From NCBI RefSeq assembly GCF_037031225.1, contig NZ_JAYEZN010000001.1, positions 62,001-126,000 of the forward strand: 64,000 nucleotides of DNA, read 5' to 3'. The notes beneath the pieces were generated by a model. That model did not search any database, was not told the DNA's origin, and was given only the letters and a program-made list of their open reading frames with translations. Of this stretch, positions 26,142-35,132 are shown piece by piece. This DNA is from Halorientalis sp. LT38 (GTDB lineage Archaea; Halobacteriota; Halobacteria; Halobacteriales; Haloarculaceae). Positions within the stretch are counted from its first letter, which is position 1; each line of letters opens with the position of its first letter. Position numbers and translations under genes: made by a program.

Positions 26142-27436
26142 GCGCCCTCCTGATCGACGGGGTCCAGAACGCGTTCGTCTCGCGGACGAGCCGGCTGCTG
26201 GCGAGCCTGGCCGTCCTGCTCGGGCTGGCGGCGGTCGGCCTGGCGATCCGTCGGGTGGGGCCACTGCTCGAACGGCGGTTCTCAGCGGACGACACGGATG
26301 CGATCCAGGCCGTCGCCTTCAGCCTCGCAGCGGCGGCGGCCAGCGCGTTCCTGGTGATCGTCTGGCACGCCGTCGACGACGTCGAGACGAGTTTCGAGAC
26401 GGTCAAGGTCGGCCCCACACAGGGCGTCCTGGCGCTGGTCGGCGTGCTGACGCTGATCGTGGCCTACACGATCACGCGCGTCAGCAAGGGGCTGCTGGAG
26501 ACCCGGGGCGGCGACGTGCTCACGGCCCACCGGCGCGAGGTGATCCACCACCTCATCCAGCTTGCGGTCTACCTCTTCGCGGCCGTGTTCGTCATGTCGC
26601 TGGCCGGCGTCAACCCAGGGGACCTGCTGGTCGGGGCTGGCGTCATCGGTCTCGTGGTCGGCCTCGCTGCACGGCAGACCCTCGGCGCGGTGCTCGCCGG
26701 CTTCGTCCTCATCTTCGCCCGGCCGTTCGAGGTGGGCGACTGGATCGTCGTGGAGGACCGCGAGGGCGTCGTGACCGACGTCTCGCTGTTCAACACCCGC
26801 CTGCGGACCTACGACGACGAACACGTCCTGCTCCCGAACGACGAGGTGACCGCTACCCAGGTCGTCAACCGCTCGAAGTCGGGGCGGCTCCGGGTGTCCG
26901 TCGAGGTCGGTGTGGACTACGACGCGGACGTGACGCGCGCGGCCGAGGTCGCCGAGCAGGCCATGCGCGACTGCGAGGTGAAGCCGCTGCTCACCCAGCC
27001 CGAACCCGTCGTCGTCGGCAAGCAGTTCGACGACTCCGCGGTGATCCTTGAGTGTCGGTTCTGGATCTCGAACCCGAGCGCGCCGCGCAAGTGGCAGACC
27101 CAGACGGCGGTCATCGAGGCCATCAAGAACGCCTTCGACGCCGAGGGGATCAAGATCCCCTTCCCCCAGCGGGAACTGCTCGGCCGCGAGGAGGACGGCG
27201 GCCTCCGCCTCGCGGGCAACGGCGTCGACGTGGCGACCGGCGACTCCGGGTCAAGCGACACCGACGGCGACTCGGTGTCCGTGGACGGCGAGCGGTCCTC
27301 GGTGGAGAGCCAACGGGCCTCGACGAACGGCGACGAGGCCGAGGACCCGCAAACCGATGGGGAATCCGCGGACGGACAGTCGGCGTCGGGATCGGGGTCG
27401 GAGTCGGAGTCGGAATCGGGGTCGGAGGGGCGATGA
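26138..27436 (+). CDS. MscS-family mechanosensitive channel
   Basis: A 432-residue channel protein starting with GTG that overlaps the ksgA stop. Four or five membrane helices precede the pore helix, where LLVGAGVIGLVVGLAARQTLGAVLAGFVL is the family signature (seen in part as GLAARQTLG), then the beta domain FARPFEVGDWIVVEDREGVV and PNDEV. It relieves turgor on osmotic down-shock. The last 80 residues are a Ser/Glu/Asp-rich low-complexity tail encoded by short DNA repeats. Its TGA overlaps the next ATG. Confidence 0.9.
   Translation: MSALLIDGVQNAFVSRTSRLLASLAVLLGLAAVGLAIRRVGPLLERRFSADDTDAIQAVAFSLAAAAASAFLVIVWHAVDDVETSFETVKVGPTQGVLALVGVLTLIVAYTITRVSKGLLETRGGDVLTAHRREVIHHLIQLAVYLFAAVFVMSLAGVNPGDLLVGAGVIGLVVGLAARQTLGAVLAGFVLIFARPFEVGDWIVVEDREGVVTDVSLFNTRLRTYDDEHVLLPNDEVTATQVVNRSKSGRLRVSVEVGVDYDADVTRAAEVAEQAMRDCEVKPLLTQPEPVVVGKQFDDSAVILECRFWISNPSAPRKWQTQTAVIEAIKNAFDAEGIKIPFPQRELLGREEDGGLRLAGNGVDVATGDSGSSDTDGDSVSVDGERSSVESQRASTNGDEAEDPQTDGESADGQSASGSGSESESESGSEGR
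27390..27428 (+). repeat. GGRTCGGAG-type short tandem repeats
   Basis: Hexamer units of the form TCGGAG or TCGGGG are repeated at least six times and encode the Ser/Glu-rich tail of the MscS protein. Such a tract can change length by slippage. Confidence 0.5.
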
Positions 27437-28020
27437 CCGACCTCGCCGAGCGTCGGGACCTCGATCAGGTGTACGGCCCCGCGGAGGACTCGCGGCTGCT
27501 GGCCGAGACGGTCGGCGAGTACGTGGGCGAGGGCGACCTGGTCCTCGACGTGGGCACCGGGAGCGGCTACGTCGCCAGCGTCGCAGCCGACGCCGGGGCC
27601 GACGTCGTGGGGTCGGACGTGAGTCCGCTGGCCTGCGAGGCGGCCCGCGAGAACGGCGTGCCCGTCGTGCAGGCGAACCTGAGCGAACCCTTTCGGGATG
27701 CCGTCTTCGACGCCGTGCTGTTCAACCCGCCCTACCTGCCGACGCCGCCCGAGGAGGAGCGGAACGACTGGATGGAGTACGCCCTCTCCGGGGGTGACGA
27801 TGGCCGGGCGGTCATCGAACCCTTCCTCGACGACGTCGGTCGCGTCCTCGCCCCCGACGGCGCGGTCTACCTCCTGATCTCGTCGCTGACCGACCCGGAC
27901 GCCGTCGCCGACTACGCCGCCGACCGCGGCCTCGACGCGGCCGAGGTCGCGAGCGAGAAACACGCCTTCGAGCGCCTCCTCGTCCTCCGGCTGACCCCCC
28001 GCGGGAAGGACGGCGAATAA
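27433..28020 (+). CDS. HemK2/Mtq2-like class I methyltransferase
   Basis: A 195-residue SAM methyltransferase. It has LDVGTGSGYVA (GTGSG 41-45), SDVSPLAC, and FNPPYLP with the NPPY motif at 98-101 that marks methylation of Gln, Asn or adenine. The small size and KNAFERLLVL-like end match archaeal HemK2, whose eukaryotic homologue methylates the GGQ glutamine of eRF1 with Trm112. It overlaps the MscS gene by 4 bp. The aRF1 target is inferred. Confidence 0.85.
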   Translation: MTDLAERRDLDQVYGPAEDSRLLAETVGEYVGEGDLVLDVGTGSGYVASVAADAGADVVGSDVSPLACEAARENGVPVVQANLSEPFRDAVFDAVLFNPPYLPTPPEEERNDWMEYALSGGDDGRAVIEPFLDDVGRVLAPDGAVYLLISSLTDPDAVADYAADRGLDAAEVASEKHAFERLLVLRLTPRGKDGE

Positions 28021-28044
28021 CTCGGGCGCATCAAACGGATTAGC

Positions 28045-28054
28045 AAATATTAAA
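28045..28054 (+). promoter_or_regulatory. TATA-like box of the metE pair
   Basis: AAATATTAAA stands 26-35 bp before ATG 28080. Confidence 0.6.
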
Positions 28055-28079
28055 GGCCGTCATTTCGTAGAGTGGTGCA

Positions 28080-29075
28080 ATGCCAGAGGTAGTTACGACG
28101 ACGCCGGGGCTGTATCCCCTGCCCGACTGGGCCAAGGACGAGCTCTCCGATCTGAAGGGCCACCAGAAGGCCGACCTGATCGACGGGACCGAGGGTGAGG
28201 CGGTGCAGGACGCCTACGGTCGCGTCCGGAGCGAGTACGTCGAGCGACAGCAGGACGCCGGCCTCGACCGGATCGTCGAGGGCCAGGGCCGCTGGGACGA
28301 CATGATCGCCCACCCGCTCGCGGTCGCCGACGCCGTCGAGACGCGCGGCATCGTGCGCTACTACGACAACAACAACTTCTACCGGGAGCCGGTCGTCACC
28401 GACGACCTCGAGGCGACCGGCGACGTCGCCGCCGAGCTGGAGTCCGCCGGCGAACAGGTCGAGGAGGGCCTGCAGGCGGTTCTCCCCGGCCCGTACTCGC
28501 TCGCCGACCTCGCGACGGACGAGCACTACGGCGACGACGCCGAGTTCCTGGAGGCCGTCGCCGACTTCCTCGCCGCCGAGATCGCCGAGTTCCCCGACGT
28601 GGAGACGCTCTTCCTGCTCGAACCGTCGCTGGTCGAGAACGCACCGGACGACGGCGAGGACGCCCGCGCCAGCGAGGCCATCGACGCGGTGGCCGACGCG
28701 GCCGACGCCGAGGTCGTCGCCCACACCTACTGGGGCGCGCTGGAAGAGAAGGTCTACGCGCACCTGATGGACGCCGACGTCGACGCCATCGGCTTCGACT
28801 TCGTGGCCGACCACGAGGCGAACCTATACAACATCAGCGAGTACGGCACCAAGTCGGACGTGGCCCTCGGACTCGTCGACGGGCAGAACACCCGCGTCGA
28901 GGATCCGGGGACCATCGCCGAGCGCATCGACTGGGTCGACGAGAACACGCCCGGCTCGGACTTCGAGACGGTCTACGCGACGATCAACACGGAGACGTTC
29001 TACCTGCCGGTCAACCGCTTCGAGGAGAAACTCGACGCGCTGGCCGCAGTCACCGAAGAGGTGATCGAGGCATGA
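28080..29075 (+). CDS. MetE-like protein without zinc ligands
   Basis: A 331-residue protein of the UROD/MetE-like superfamily, similar to the N-terminal half of cobalamin-independent methionine synthase. It includes TPGLYPLPDWAK, VLPGPYSLADL and VAHTYWGALEEKV. The whole protein has no cysteine, so the His-Cys-Cys zinc site of MetE cannot form. Its TGA overlaps the start of the zinc-binding partner gene. In Haloferax the same pair lies downstream of ksgA. Likely a subunit for the methyl donor or a substrate-channelling partner. Confidence 0.82.
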   Translation: MPEVVTTTPGLYPLPDWAKDELSDLKGHQKADLIDGTEGEAVQDAYGRVRSEYVERQQDAGLDRIVEGQGRWDDMIAHPLAVADAVETRGIVRYYDNNNFYREPVVTDDLEATGDVAAELESAGEQVEEGLQAVLPGPYSLADLATDEHYGDDAEFLEAVADFLAAEIAEFPDVETLFLLEPSLVENAPDDGEDARASEAIDAVADAADAEVVAHTYWGALEEKVYAHLMDADVDAIGFDFVADHEANLYNISEYGTKSDVALGLVDGQNTRVEDPGTIAERIDWVDENTPGSDFETVYATINTETFYLPVNRFEEKLDALAAVTEEVIEA

Positions 29076-30136
29076 GCAACAACCGCGACCAGTTCCGCCC
29101 GGAGAACCACCCGCACGACCACTTCCTGCTGACGACGGTCGTCGGCAGTTACAAGAAGCCCAAGTGGCTCGACCGTGCCCGCGAACTTCTCGAGGACGAG
29201 GAGGCGAGCTTCGACGAGGAGGACTGGGCGGAAGCGACCGACGACGCCGCTCGCCTCATCACCGAGGAACACGAGCGATCCGGCCTCGACGCCGTCGTCG
29301 ACGGCGAGATGCGGCGCAACGAGATGGTCGAGTACTTCGCCCACCTGATCGAGGGCTACGAGTTCAACGGCCGCGTCAAGGTCTGGGGCCACAACTACTT
29401 CGACAAGCCCTCCGTCGTCGAGGAGGTCGAGTACGACCAGGAGTGGCTCGTCGACGAGTTCGAGTTCACCGACTCCGTCTCCTCCCGCCCCGTGAAGGTG
29501 CCGATCACCGGCCCCTACACGCTCGCGAACTGGTCGTTCAACGAGGTCTACGACGACGACGAGCAGCTGGCCTACGACCTGGCCGACCTCGTCAACGAGG
29601 AGATCGAACGCCTCGTCGACGCCGGCGCGAAGTACATCCAGATCGACGAGCCCGCGCTGGCGACGACCCCCGACGACCACGCCATCGTCGGCGCGTGTCT
29701 CGACCGGATCGTCGACGAGATCCCCGACGACGTGCGCGTCGGCCTCCACGTCTGTTACGGCGACTACTCGCGCATCTACCCCGAGATGCTCGACTACCCC
29801 GTCGACGAGTACGACCTGGAACTCTGCAACGGCAACTACGAGCAACTCGACGTGTTCGTCGAGGACGAGTTCACGAAGGATCTCGCGCTCGGCGTCGTCG
29901 ACGCCCACGTCGCCGAGGTCGAACCCGTCGAGGAGATCAAGGAGAACATCCTGAAGGGCTTCGAGGTCGTCCCGCCGGAGCGCCTGACCGTCTCGCCCGA
30001 CTGCGGGCTGAAGCTCCTGCCCCGCGAGGTCGCCTACGGCAAGATGGAGAACATGGTCCAGGCCGCCCGCGAGGTCGAGGCCGAACTGGACGCCGGCGAG
30101 ATCGACGTCGGCCTCGCCGCGCCGACGAGCGACTGA
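29072..30136 (+). CDS. metE: Core MetE methionine synthase
   Basis: A 354-residue protein like the C-terminal catalytic half of MetE. It has TTVVGSYKKPKWL, DGEMRRNEMVEYF, QIDEPALATTP, and the zinc ligands His and Cys in GLHVCYGDY plus Cys in SPDCGLKLLP. It transfers a methyl group to homocysteine zinc-thiolate. Such archaeal core-MetE proteins lack the folate-binding N-half and are thought to accept methyl from a corrinoid or tetrahydrofolate-like donor. It is coupled to the upstream gene by ATGA. Confidence 0.88.
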   Translation: MSNNRDQFRPENHPHDHFLLTTVVGSYKKPKWLDRARELLEDEEASFDEEDWAEATDDAARLITEEHERSGLDAVVDGEMRRNEMVEYFAHLIEGYEFNGRVKVWGHNYFDKPSVVEEVEYDQEWLVDEFEFTDSVSSRPVKVPITGPYTLANWSFNEVYDDDEQLAYDLADLVNEEIERLVDAGAKYIQIDEPALATTPDDHAIVGACLDRIVDEIPDDVRVGLHVCYGDYSRIYPEMLDYPVDEYDLELCNGNYEQLDVFVEDEFTKDLALGVVDAHVAEVEPVEEIKENILKGFEVVPPERLTVSPDCGLKLLPREVAYGKMENMVQAAREVEAELDAGEIDVGLAAPTSD

Positions 30137-30181
30137 GTCCGTTCAGCTACATTTTTACCGCCATCGGCGGTTGGATCTGAC

Positions 30182-31975
30182 ATGGTATCCCGCAGTCGCG
30201 CCCTGTACCGACGCGTCCGCGGTACGGTCGCGGACGACCTCCGGGCCGACCCGTACCTCCCCTACGTCCTCCTGCTAGCTGTGGTACTCTGTAGCTTCTG
30301 GTTCTGGCACCGCATCCCCAACTTCGCGACCAGAGACGAGAAGAGCCGCCTGTTCGACGCGATGGTCCCCATCGGGCGCGTGCTGGCCGAACCCAGTATC
30401 GAGAGCCTCCAGAACGGCGTCGAGTGGAGCCGCGTCCCCTTCGGCGCGACGCTCTACCTGAACGCGCTTGCCCTCCTCCCCGTCGTGATCGTCGCCGCGC
30501 TCGTGGGCGACCTCTCGGCGTTCACGGACCTGGGCTATCCCAGCTACGAGTTCGGGTTCTACCCGGCGTGGGCGGCCACGCCCGAGTGGATCTGGACCTG
30601 GAGTCTGGCGTTCGTCCGCCTGTTCAACGTCGCGTTCGCCATCGGCGCGGTCTATCTGACCTACCGGATCGGAACGGCCGCCCGGGACCGGGCGACGGGT
30701 CGGCTGGCGGCCCTCCTCCTGACGCTTACCTTCGGCTTCCTGACTATCGCCCACGAGGGCGGCGAGGACATGCCCGCGCTCTTTTTCACACTGCTCGCGC
30801 TGTATCTGGTCCTGCGGTACGTCCAGACCGGCGACGGGACCGCCTTTCTGGCCGGGAGCGCGGCCGGCGGCGTCGCCATCGCGTTCAAACTCACGGCGGC
30901 GCCGGTCGTTCTCCTGATCGGGCTGGCCTACCTCCTCCGGGCGCACAGCGCGGATGCGGATCCGGTCGACGTCCTCCTCCAGCCGAAACTCCTGCTCGGC
31001 GGCGCGGTGTTCGGACTGGTCGCCATCCTGCTGGGCTTCCCGACTTTCCTCGTCGGCGGCGTCGATCTGTTCGTCGCCCGCGTCTTCGAAGGGTCGGCCG
31101 GGCGGATGAACCACCCGACGGGCCCCGACGCGCCGATCTGGTGGTGGTTCCTCCGCGGGTACTTCAGCGCGCTCTCACTGCCGCTTTTCGCCGCGGCCCT
31201 CGTCGGCGTCGTCGCGAGTCTCGAATCGGTGCGAGACCGGGCCACCAGCACCCACGCGGTCGCGCTCGCGTTCGCCGCGCTCACGACGTATCTCCTGCTT
31301 TTCTCCCGGTGGCACGACTTCCGGGTTCACCACCTCCTGCCGACCTTCCCGTTCATCGCCGTGTTGCTCGCCGTCTCGCTGGTCCGGTTCCGGGAGCGAA
31401 ACCCGAAGATCGCCGCACCCGTGATCGCGCTCTTGCTCGTGACGACTGGCATCTACGCTGGCTACGGGACCGTCGGGTTCGCCTCGATGCCCCGCGACCA
31501 GGCCGAGGCGTGGCTGGAGGACGATGCCGACGAAAACGCGACCCTCGAAGTGTATCGTCGGGACTTCCAGGACGCCGCGATTCCCCACGGCATGCGCGTC
31601 AACCACCTCTTCGGGGAGGAAGACGAGGCCGAGGCGGCGGCGGTCGATCCCTGCCCAGAGTACATCCAGCTCGGCTACCGCGACCTGCTCTACCTGAAAG
31701 ACGACACGTACTTCCGCAACGGCGAGGCCCAGAAGCGGTACATCCGGGAGTTGCTCTCCGGCGAGTACAACTACCGGATCGCCGCCGAGTTCGGGCCTCG
31801 GCCGCCGAACTTCGTCCCCGACCGGCCGACGCCCGGGTCGCTCACGGAGCTGTTCCGGCTGGGGCTGGTCCCGCAGACCGACCAGTTCGCCGACGAGCAG
31901 GAACTCGCCGCCAACCAGTACACGGTGATCCTCCGCCAGACCGGTGGCTGTGGCTACCGCATCGCGCCGTTCTGA
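30182..31975 (+). CDS. GT39/ArnT-like membrane glycosyltransferase
   Basis: A 597-residue protein with about eleven membrane helices and a soluble C-terminal domain from residue 430. The first loop has NFATRDEKSRLFDAMVPIG with acidic residues after helix 1, followed by AHEGGEDMPALFF, as in GT39/GT83 enzymes that use polyprenyl-phosphate sugars on the outer face. A TTTTTAC box lies about 30 bp upstream. It sits near a GT2-deacetylase-flippase-like operon, so it may use the product of that operon. The acceptor is unknown. Confidence 0.78.
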   Translation: MVSRSRALYRRVRGTVADDLRADPYLPYVLLLAVVLCSFWFWHRIPNFATRDEKSRLFDAMVPIGRVLAEPSIESLQNGVEWSRVPFGATLYLNALALLPVVIVAALVGDLSAFTDLGYPSYEFGFYPAWAATPEWIWTWSLAFVRLFNVAFAIGAVYLTYRIGTAARDRATGRLAALLLTLTFGFLTIAHEGGEDMPALFFTLLALYLVLRYVQTGDGTAFLAGSAAGGVAIAFKLTAAPVVLLIGLAYLLRAHSADADPVDVLLQPKLLLGGAVFGLVAILLGFPTFLVGGVDLFVARVFEGSAGRMNHPTGPDAPIWWWFLRGYFSALSLPLFAAALVGVVASLESVRDRATSTHAVALAFAALTTYLLLFSRWHDFRVHHLLPTFPFIAVLLAVSLVRFRERNPKIAAPVIALLLVTTGIYAGYGTVGFASMPRDQAEAWLEDDADENATLEVYRRDFQDAAIPHGMRVNHLFGEEDEAEAAAVDPCPEYIQLGYRDLLYLKDDTYFRNGEAQKRYIRELLSGEYNYRIAAEFGPRPPNFVPDRPTPGSLTELFRLGLVPQTDQFADEQELAANQYTVILRQTGGCGYRIAPF

Positions 31976-32060
31976 CGCCGTCGTGATGCACCCGGCCGAC
32001 CCGGCGTCCCGTGACCGTGTTTATGGGCGTCCTCGGCGTACACTCTCGCACTGTTCCTGA

Positions 32061-32906
32061 ATGTCCACGGACGCAGAACCCAGCGGCGCGACGCTCTCGT
32101 ACCGCCACATCCTCGAACGGGAGATGGAGAACGCCCTGCAGGAGGTCGGGCGGCCGAGGACGGGGCTGTTCCTCTCGGGGCTGTCAGCGGGGCTGAACCT
32201 GAGCTTCGGCGCGCTGTTCATGGCGATGGCGCTCACCTTCAGCGGGGGATTCGCGTCCGATCTCGTCCAGCAGGCCGTGCTGGCCGCCGTCTCCGCGATC
32301 GCCTTCCTCTTCGTCGTCATCGGCCAGACCGAACTGTTCACCGCCCAGGCCACGATGGCGATCCTGCCGGTTCTGGACGGCCGCATCGGACTCCGGGCAC
32401 TGGGGCGGCTCTGGGGGATCATCTACGTCGCCAACCTGCTCGGCTGTGCGGGCTTTTCGCTGCTGATCGCGACGGTCGGCCCGCCGATGGGCATCGTCGA
32501 CCCTGGTGCTGCCGGGACGCTGGCCGACGCGCTGACCGGACTCCGGTGGTGGGTCGTCCTGGCCAGCGCCGTCGTGGCCGGGTGGCTGATGGGGCTTGCG
32601 ACCTGGCTGGCCGCGGCCAGCCGCGACACCGTCGGCCGGGTCCTGATCGTGCTGCTCGTGACCGCGACGATCGGGTTCGGCCCGTTCCACCACGTCATCC
32701 TCGGGACGACGGAGTTGCTGACGGCCATGCTGCTCGGACAGGGCGTGAGTCCCGCCACCTTCGGCGCGTTCCTCGCGCTCGCGACCGTCGGCAACACCAT
32801 CGGCGGCTCGGTCTTCGTCGGCCTGCTCAACTACGGCCACGTCGCACTCGCCGGCGACGAGGCCGACGTCGACTTCGAGGCCGAGACCGGCTCAGAGGAG
32901 GAGTGA
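32061..32906 (+). CDS. FocA/NirC-type formate/nitrite transporter family protein
   Basis: A 281-residue protein with six membrane helices, characteristic of the pentameric formate-nitrite transporter family. Typical marks are FLSGLSAGLNLSFGALFMA in the first helix and GQTELFTAQATMAILPVL, the omega-loop region. It probably conducts small monovalent anions. It converges with the flippase-like gene (7 bp apart) and seems unrelated to the glycan genes around it. Confidence 0.82.
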   Translation: MSTDAEPSGATLSYRHILEREMENALQEVGRPRTGLFLSGLSAGLNLSFGALFMAMALTFSGGFASDLVQQAVLAAVSAIAFLFVVIGQTELFTAQATMAILPVLDGRIGLRALGRLWGIIYVANLLGCAGFSLLIATVGPPMGIVDPGAAGTLADALTGLRWWVVLASAVVAGWLMGLATWLAAASRDTVGRVLIVLLVTATIGFGPFHHVILGTTELLTAMLLGQGVSPATFGAFLALATVGNTIGGSVFVGLLNYGHVALAGDEADVDFEAETGSEEE

Positions 32907-32913
32907 GCGTCGA

Positions 32914-33942
32914 TCAGGAGTCCGGCGCCAGCGACGACGTGTCGATCTTGAGCGACGGGTACCACCCCGCGACGGCCGGGAGGTAGGTCCCGAGGAACCG
33001 GTCGACGAAGACCACGGGGACGATAATCTCACCGGGGACGCCGAGCGCGACGAACACCGCCGTCGCCGTCGCCTCCGTGACGCCGATGCCGCCGGGCGTC
33101 AGTGGGAGCAGCGTCACGCTGTAGGCCGCGACCAGCACCACCGGCAGCAGGATCGCCGGTTCGAAGGCAGCGCCGAAGGCCCCCAGGAGGAGGACGACGC
33201 GGGCCGCGGGCGCGAGCACGAGCGCGCCGGTCCACCCGAGCGCGTACCGCAGCCAGACCCCCGGTGAGGCCGCCAGCGCGCGGAAGGCGTCCGTCGAGTC
33301 CGTCGTGAATTCGGTCAGCCCGCGGATCCGATCCGCCAGGGCCGATCCCACTCGCGGGACGAGGGCGGCGAGGCCAGCGATCCGGTCGAGGAGGACGTCC
33401 AGCAGTTCGAGGTTCGTCCCCGCGAGGAGGACGAACGCGCCGGCGGCGAGGTACAGCCCCGTCGAACCGGCGAGCAGGACGATCAGGCCGAACGGGAGCC
33501 GACCGAGCACGGCGAGCACGCCGACCGCGGCGGTGAGTCCGTACAGCACCGCGTAGATCCCGGTGTGGACGCCAGCGATCGCGGTGGCGTCGGTGTAGGC
33601 GATCCCCGTCTCGCTCCGGAGGACGAAGGGGGCCGCGACCCGGCCCGAGAGTCGCGAGGGCAGCAACTGGTTGACGAAGTTGACGATCAGGTCCGTGTTC
33701 GCGGCCTCCCTGAACCGCACCGGGCCGCGAGGATCGATCACCGCGTACCAGGTGTAAAAACGCGCGAGGAGGCCGGCGACGCTCACTGCCAGGACCGCGA
33801 GCACCGTCGTCGCGTCGAGAGTCGCGAGCAGATCTACGACGCGACCGAGATCCACCTGGGAGAGCAGCCACGCCAGCGCCGCCAGACCGAGGGCGTACTG
33901 CAGGATCGTGACCGCGATACCGCGACGTGACCGGCCGCTCAC
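32914..33942 (-). CDS. Flippase-like membrane protein (LPG-synthase TM / UPF0104 family)
   Basis: A 342-residue protein with about eight membrane helices of the lysylphosphatidylglycerol synthase transmembrane (UPF0104) family. Typical features are NTDLIVNFVNQLLPSRLSGR near residue 85 and LPLTPGGIGVTEA near 280. The family includes AglD-related proteins of haloarchaeal glycosylation and candidate lipid flippases. It overlaps the deacetylase gene by 4 bp, and is the last gene of a four-gene operon. Confidence 0.82.
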   Translation of the reverse strand: MSGRSRRGIAVTILQYALGLAALAWLLSQVDLGRVVDLLATLDATTVLAVLAVSVAGLLARFYTWYAVIDPRGPVRFREAANTDLIVNFVNQLLPSRLSGRVAAPFVLRSETGIAYTDATAIAGVHTGIYAVLYGLTAAVGVLAVLGRLPFGLIVLLAGSTGLYLAAGAFVLLAGTNLELLDVLLDRIAGLAALVPRVGSALADRIRGLTEFTTDSTDAFRALAASPGVWLRYALGWTGALVLAPAARVVLLLGAFGAAFEPAILLPVVLVAAYSVTLLPLTPGGIGVTEATATAVFVALGVPGEIIVPVVFVDRFLGTYLPAVAGWYPSLKIDTSSLAPDS

Positions 33943-34787
33943 GCGTGCTCGCCCCCGTTACCCTCGGCCAGGGCGTCCTCGACGACGGTCCGCGCCGTCG
34001 TGAACTCGAAGTCCTGAGCGAGGATCCGTTCGACCGCCCGCTGCATCCACTCGCCGGTGTGGTAGTAGACGCGGCTGGGGACCCCTTCGACCTCGGGGAG
34101 GTCGACGAACTCCCAGGGGTGGACGTAGAGGACGGGTGCGATGCCCCGACGAGCGAGTAACTTCATCCCGAGGATCGTGTAGCGCGGGCCGAAAAAGCGC
34201 AGCCACGTGCCCGTCAGCGGGAGGCGAACGCCCGGCATCACGCTGGCGGGGAGTTCCAGTAGCCTGTCGGGCGCGTCCGGATCGACGTCCGTGGCTGGGG
34301 CGGGGCGGTCGAGATCGTACTCGCCGCCGTACCAGCCCGGAATCGCACGGCTGGCGACGACGCTCGAATCGTAGCTGTAGCCCGTCTCGGCGAGCAGGTC
34401 GAAGTGATCGGCCGTGATATCGAACGCCGGTGCCCGAAAGCCCGCGACGTCGGCGCCCGTCACGTCGGCCAGGAGTTCCCGCGATCGTCCGAGTTCCTCG
34501 CGGCGTTCGCTCGCGGAGAGCTCCGAGAGCAGGCGGTGGCTGTGGGTGTGGGATCCGATCTCGAAGCCGGCATCGGCGAGGGCCTGCACCTCTTCGGGGT
34601 ACTCCTCGGCGACCGACGAGACGACGAAACAGGTTGCGCTCGCGTCGGCGTCCGCGAGGGTGCGGCGGAGGAAACGGCCGCCGTCGAGACCGAAGCCCGA
34701 CTCGTCCATCTCGCCACTCGCGGACCGGTACGCGGGCGTCTGGGAGAACAGTTCGAAATCGATCGAGAGGACGGCGCGACTACTCAT
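33939..34787 (-). CDS. Polysaccharide deacetylase (NodB-fold)
   Basis: A 282-residue NodB-type deacetylase. All five motifs are present: Asp10 in SIDFE; His80 and His84 in SHTHSH; RAP at 118-120; YDSSVV; and His223 in YVHPWE. It would remove N-acetyl or N-formyl groups from a sugar by a metal-assisted mechanism. No signal peptide is present, so it acts on the cytoplasmic face, as ArnD does on prenyl-phosphate sugars at the membrane. It overlaps both neighbours (8 bp and 4 bp). Confidence 0.87.
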   Translation of the reverse strand: MSSRAVLSIDFELFSQTPAYRSASGEMDESGFGLDGGRFLRRTLADADASATCFVVSSVAEEYPEEVQALADAGFEIGSHTHSHRLLSELSASERREELGRSRELLADVTGADVAGFRAPAFDITADHFDLLAETGYSYDSSVVASRAIPGWYGGEYDLDRPAPATDVDPDAPDRLLELPASVMPGVRLPLTGTWLRFFGPRYTILGMKLLARRGIAPVLYVHPWEFVDLPEVEGVPSRVYYHTGEWMQRAVERILAQDFEFTTARTVVEDALAEGNGGEHA

Positions 34788-35130
34788 CCAGCTCCTCGAG
34801 TTCGCTACGCAGCAGACTCACTTCCTCGTTCAGCCGCGAGAGCCGGTCGTAGAGCTTCCCGATGCGGTTGACGAGGTACGTCACCAGCACGAACAGCGTC
34901 AGGTTCGAGACGACCAGGATGGCCCGCGCCTTCCACTCCAGTCCCAGCACGGTCGCGAGCACCTCGAAGACGTTGGGGAATATCGCGACGAACATGAGGC
35001 CGGCCCCGACGATCAGGGACATGACGAAGAGGGCGAGCGCCTCGCGGCCGGACTTGACGAGGAAGTAACCGTTGGCGAGGAAGCCGATCCCGACGAGCAG
35101 CGCGAGCAGGTTGACGACTGTGAAGTCCAT
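34780..35130 (-). CDS. DUF2304 small membrane protein
   Basis: A 116-residue protein with three membrane helices and a C-terminal coiled coil (LYDRLSRLNEEVSLLRSEL). This is the DUF2304 family, which I know mainly as a neighbour of GT2 dolichyl-phosphate sugar synthases. It lies 2 bp after the GT2 gene and overlaps the deacetylase. It may anchor or regulate the synthase in the membrane, like DPM2/3 in eukaryotes. Confidence 0.8.
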   Translation of the reverse strand: MDFTVVNLLALLVGIGFLANGYFLVKSGREALALFVMSLIVGAGLMFVAIFPNVFEVLATVLGLEWKARAILVVSNLTLFVLVTYLVNRIGKLYDRLSRLNEEVSLLRSELEELDE

Positions 35131-35132
35131 CG

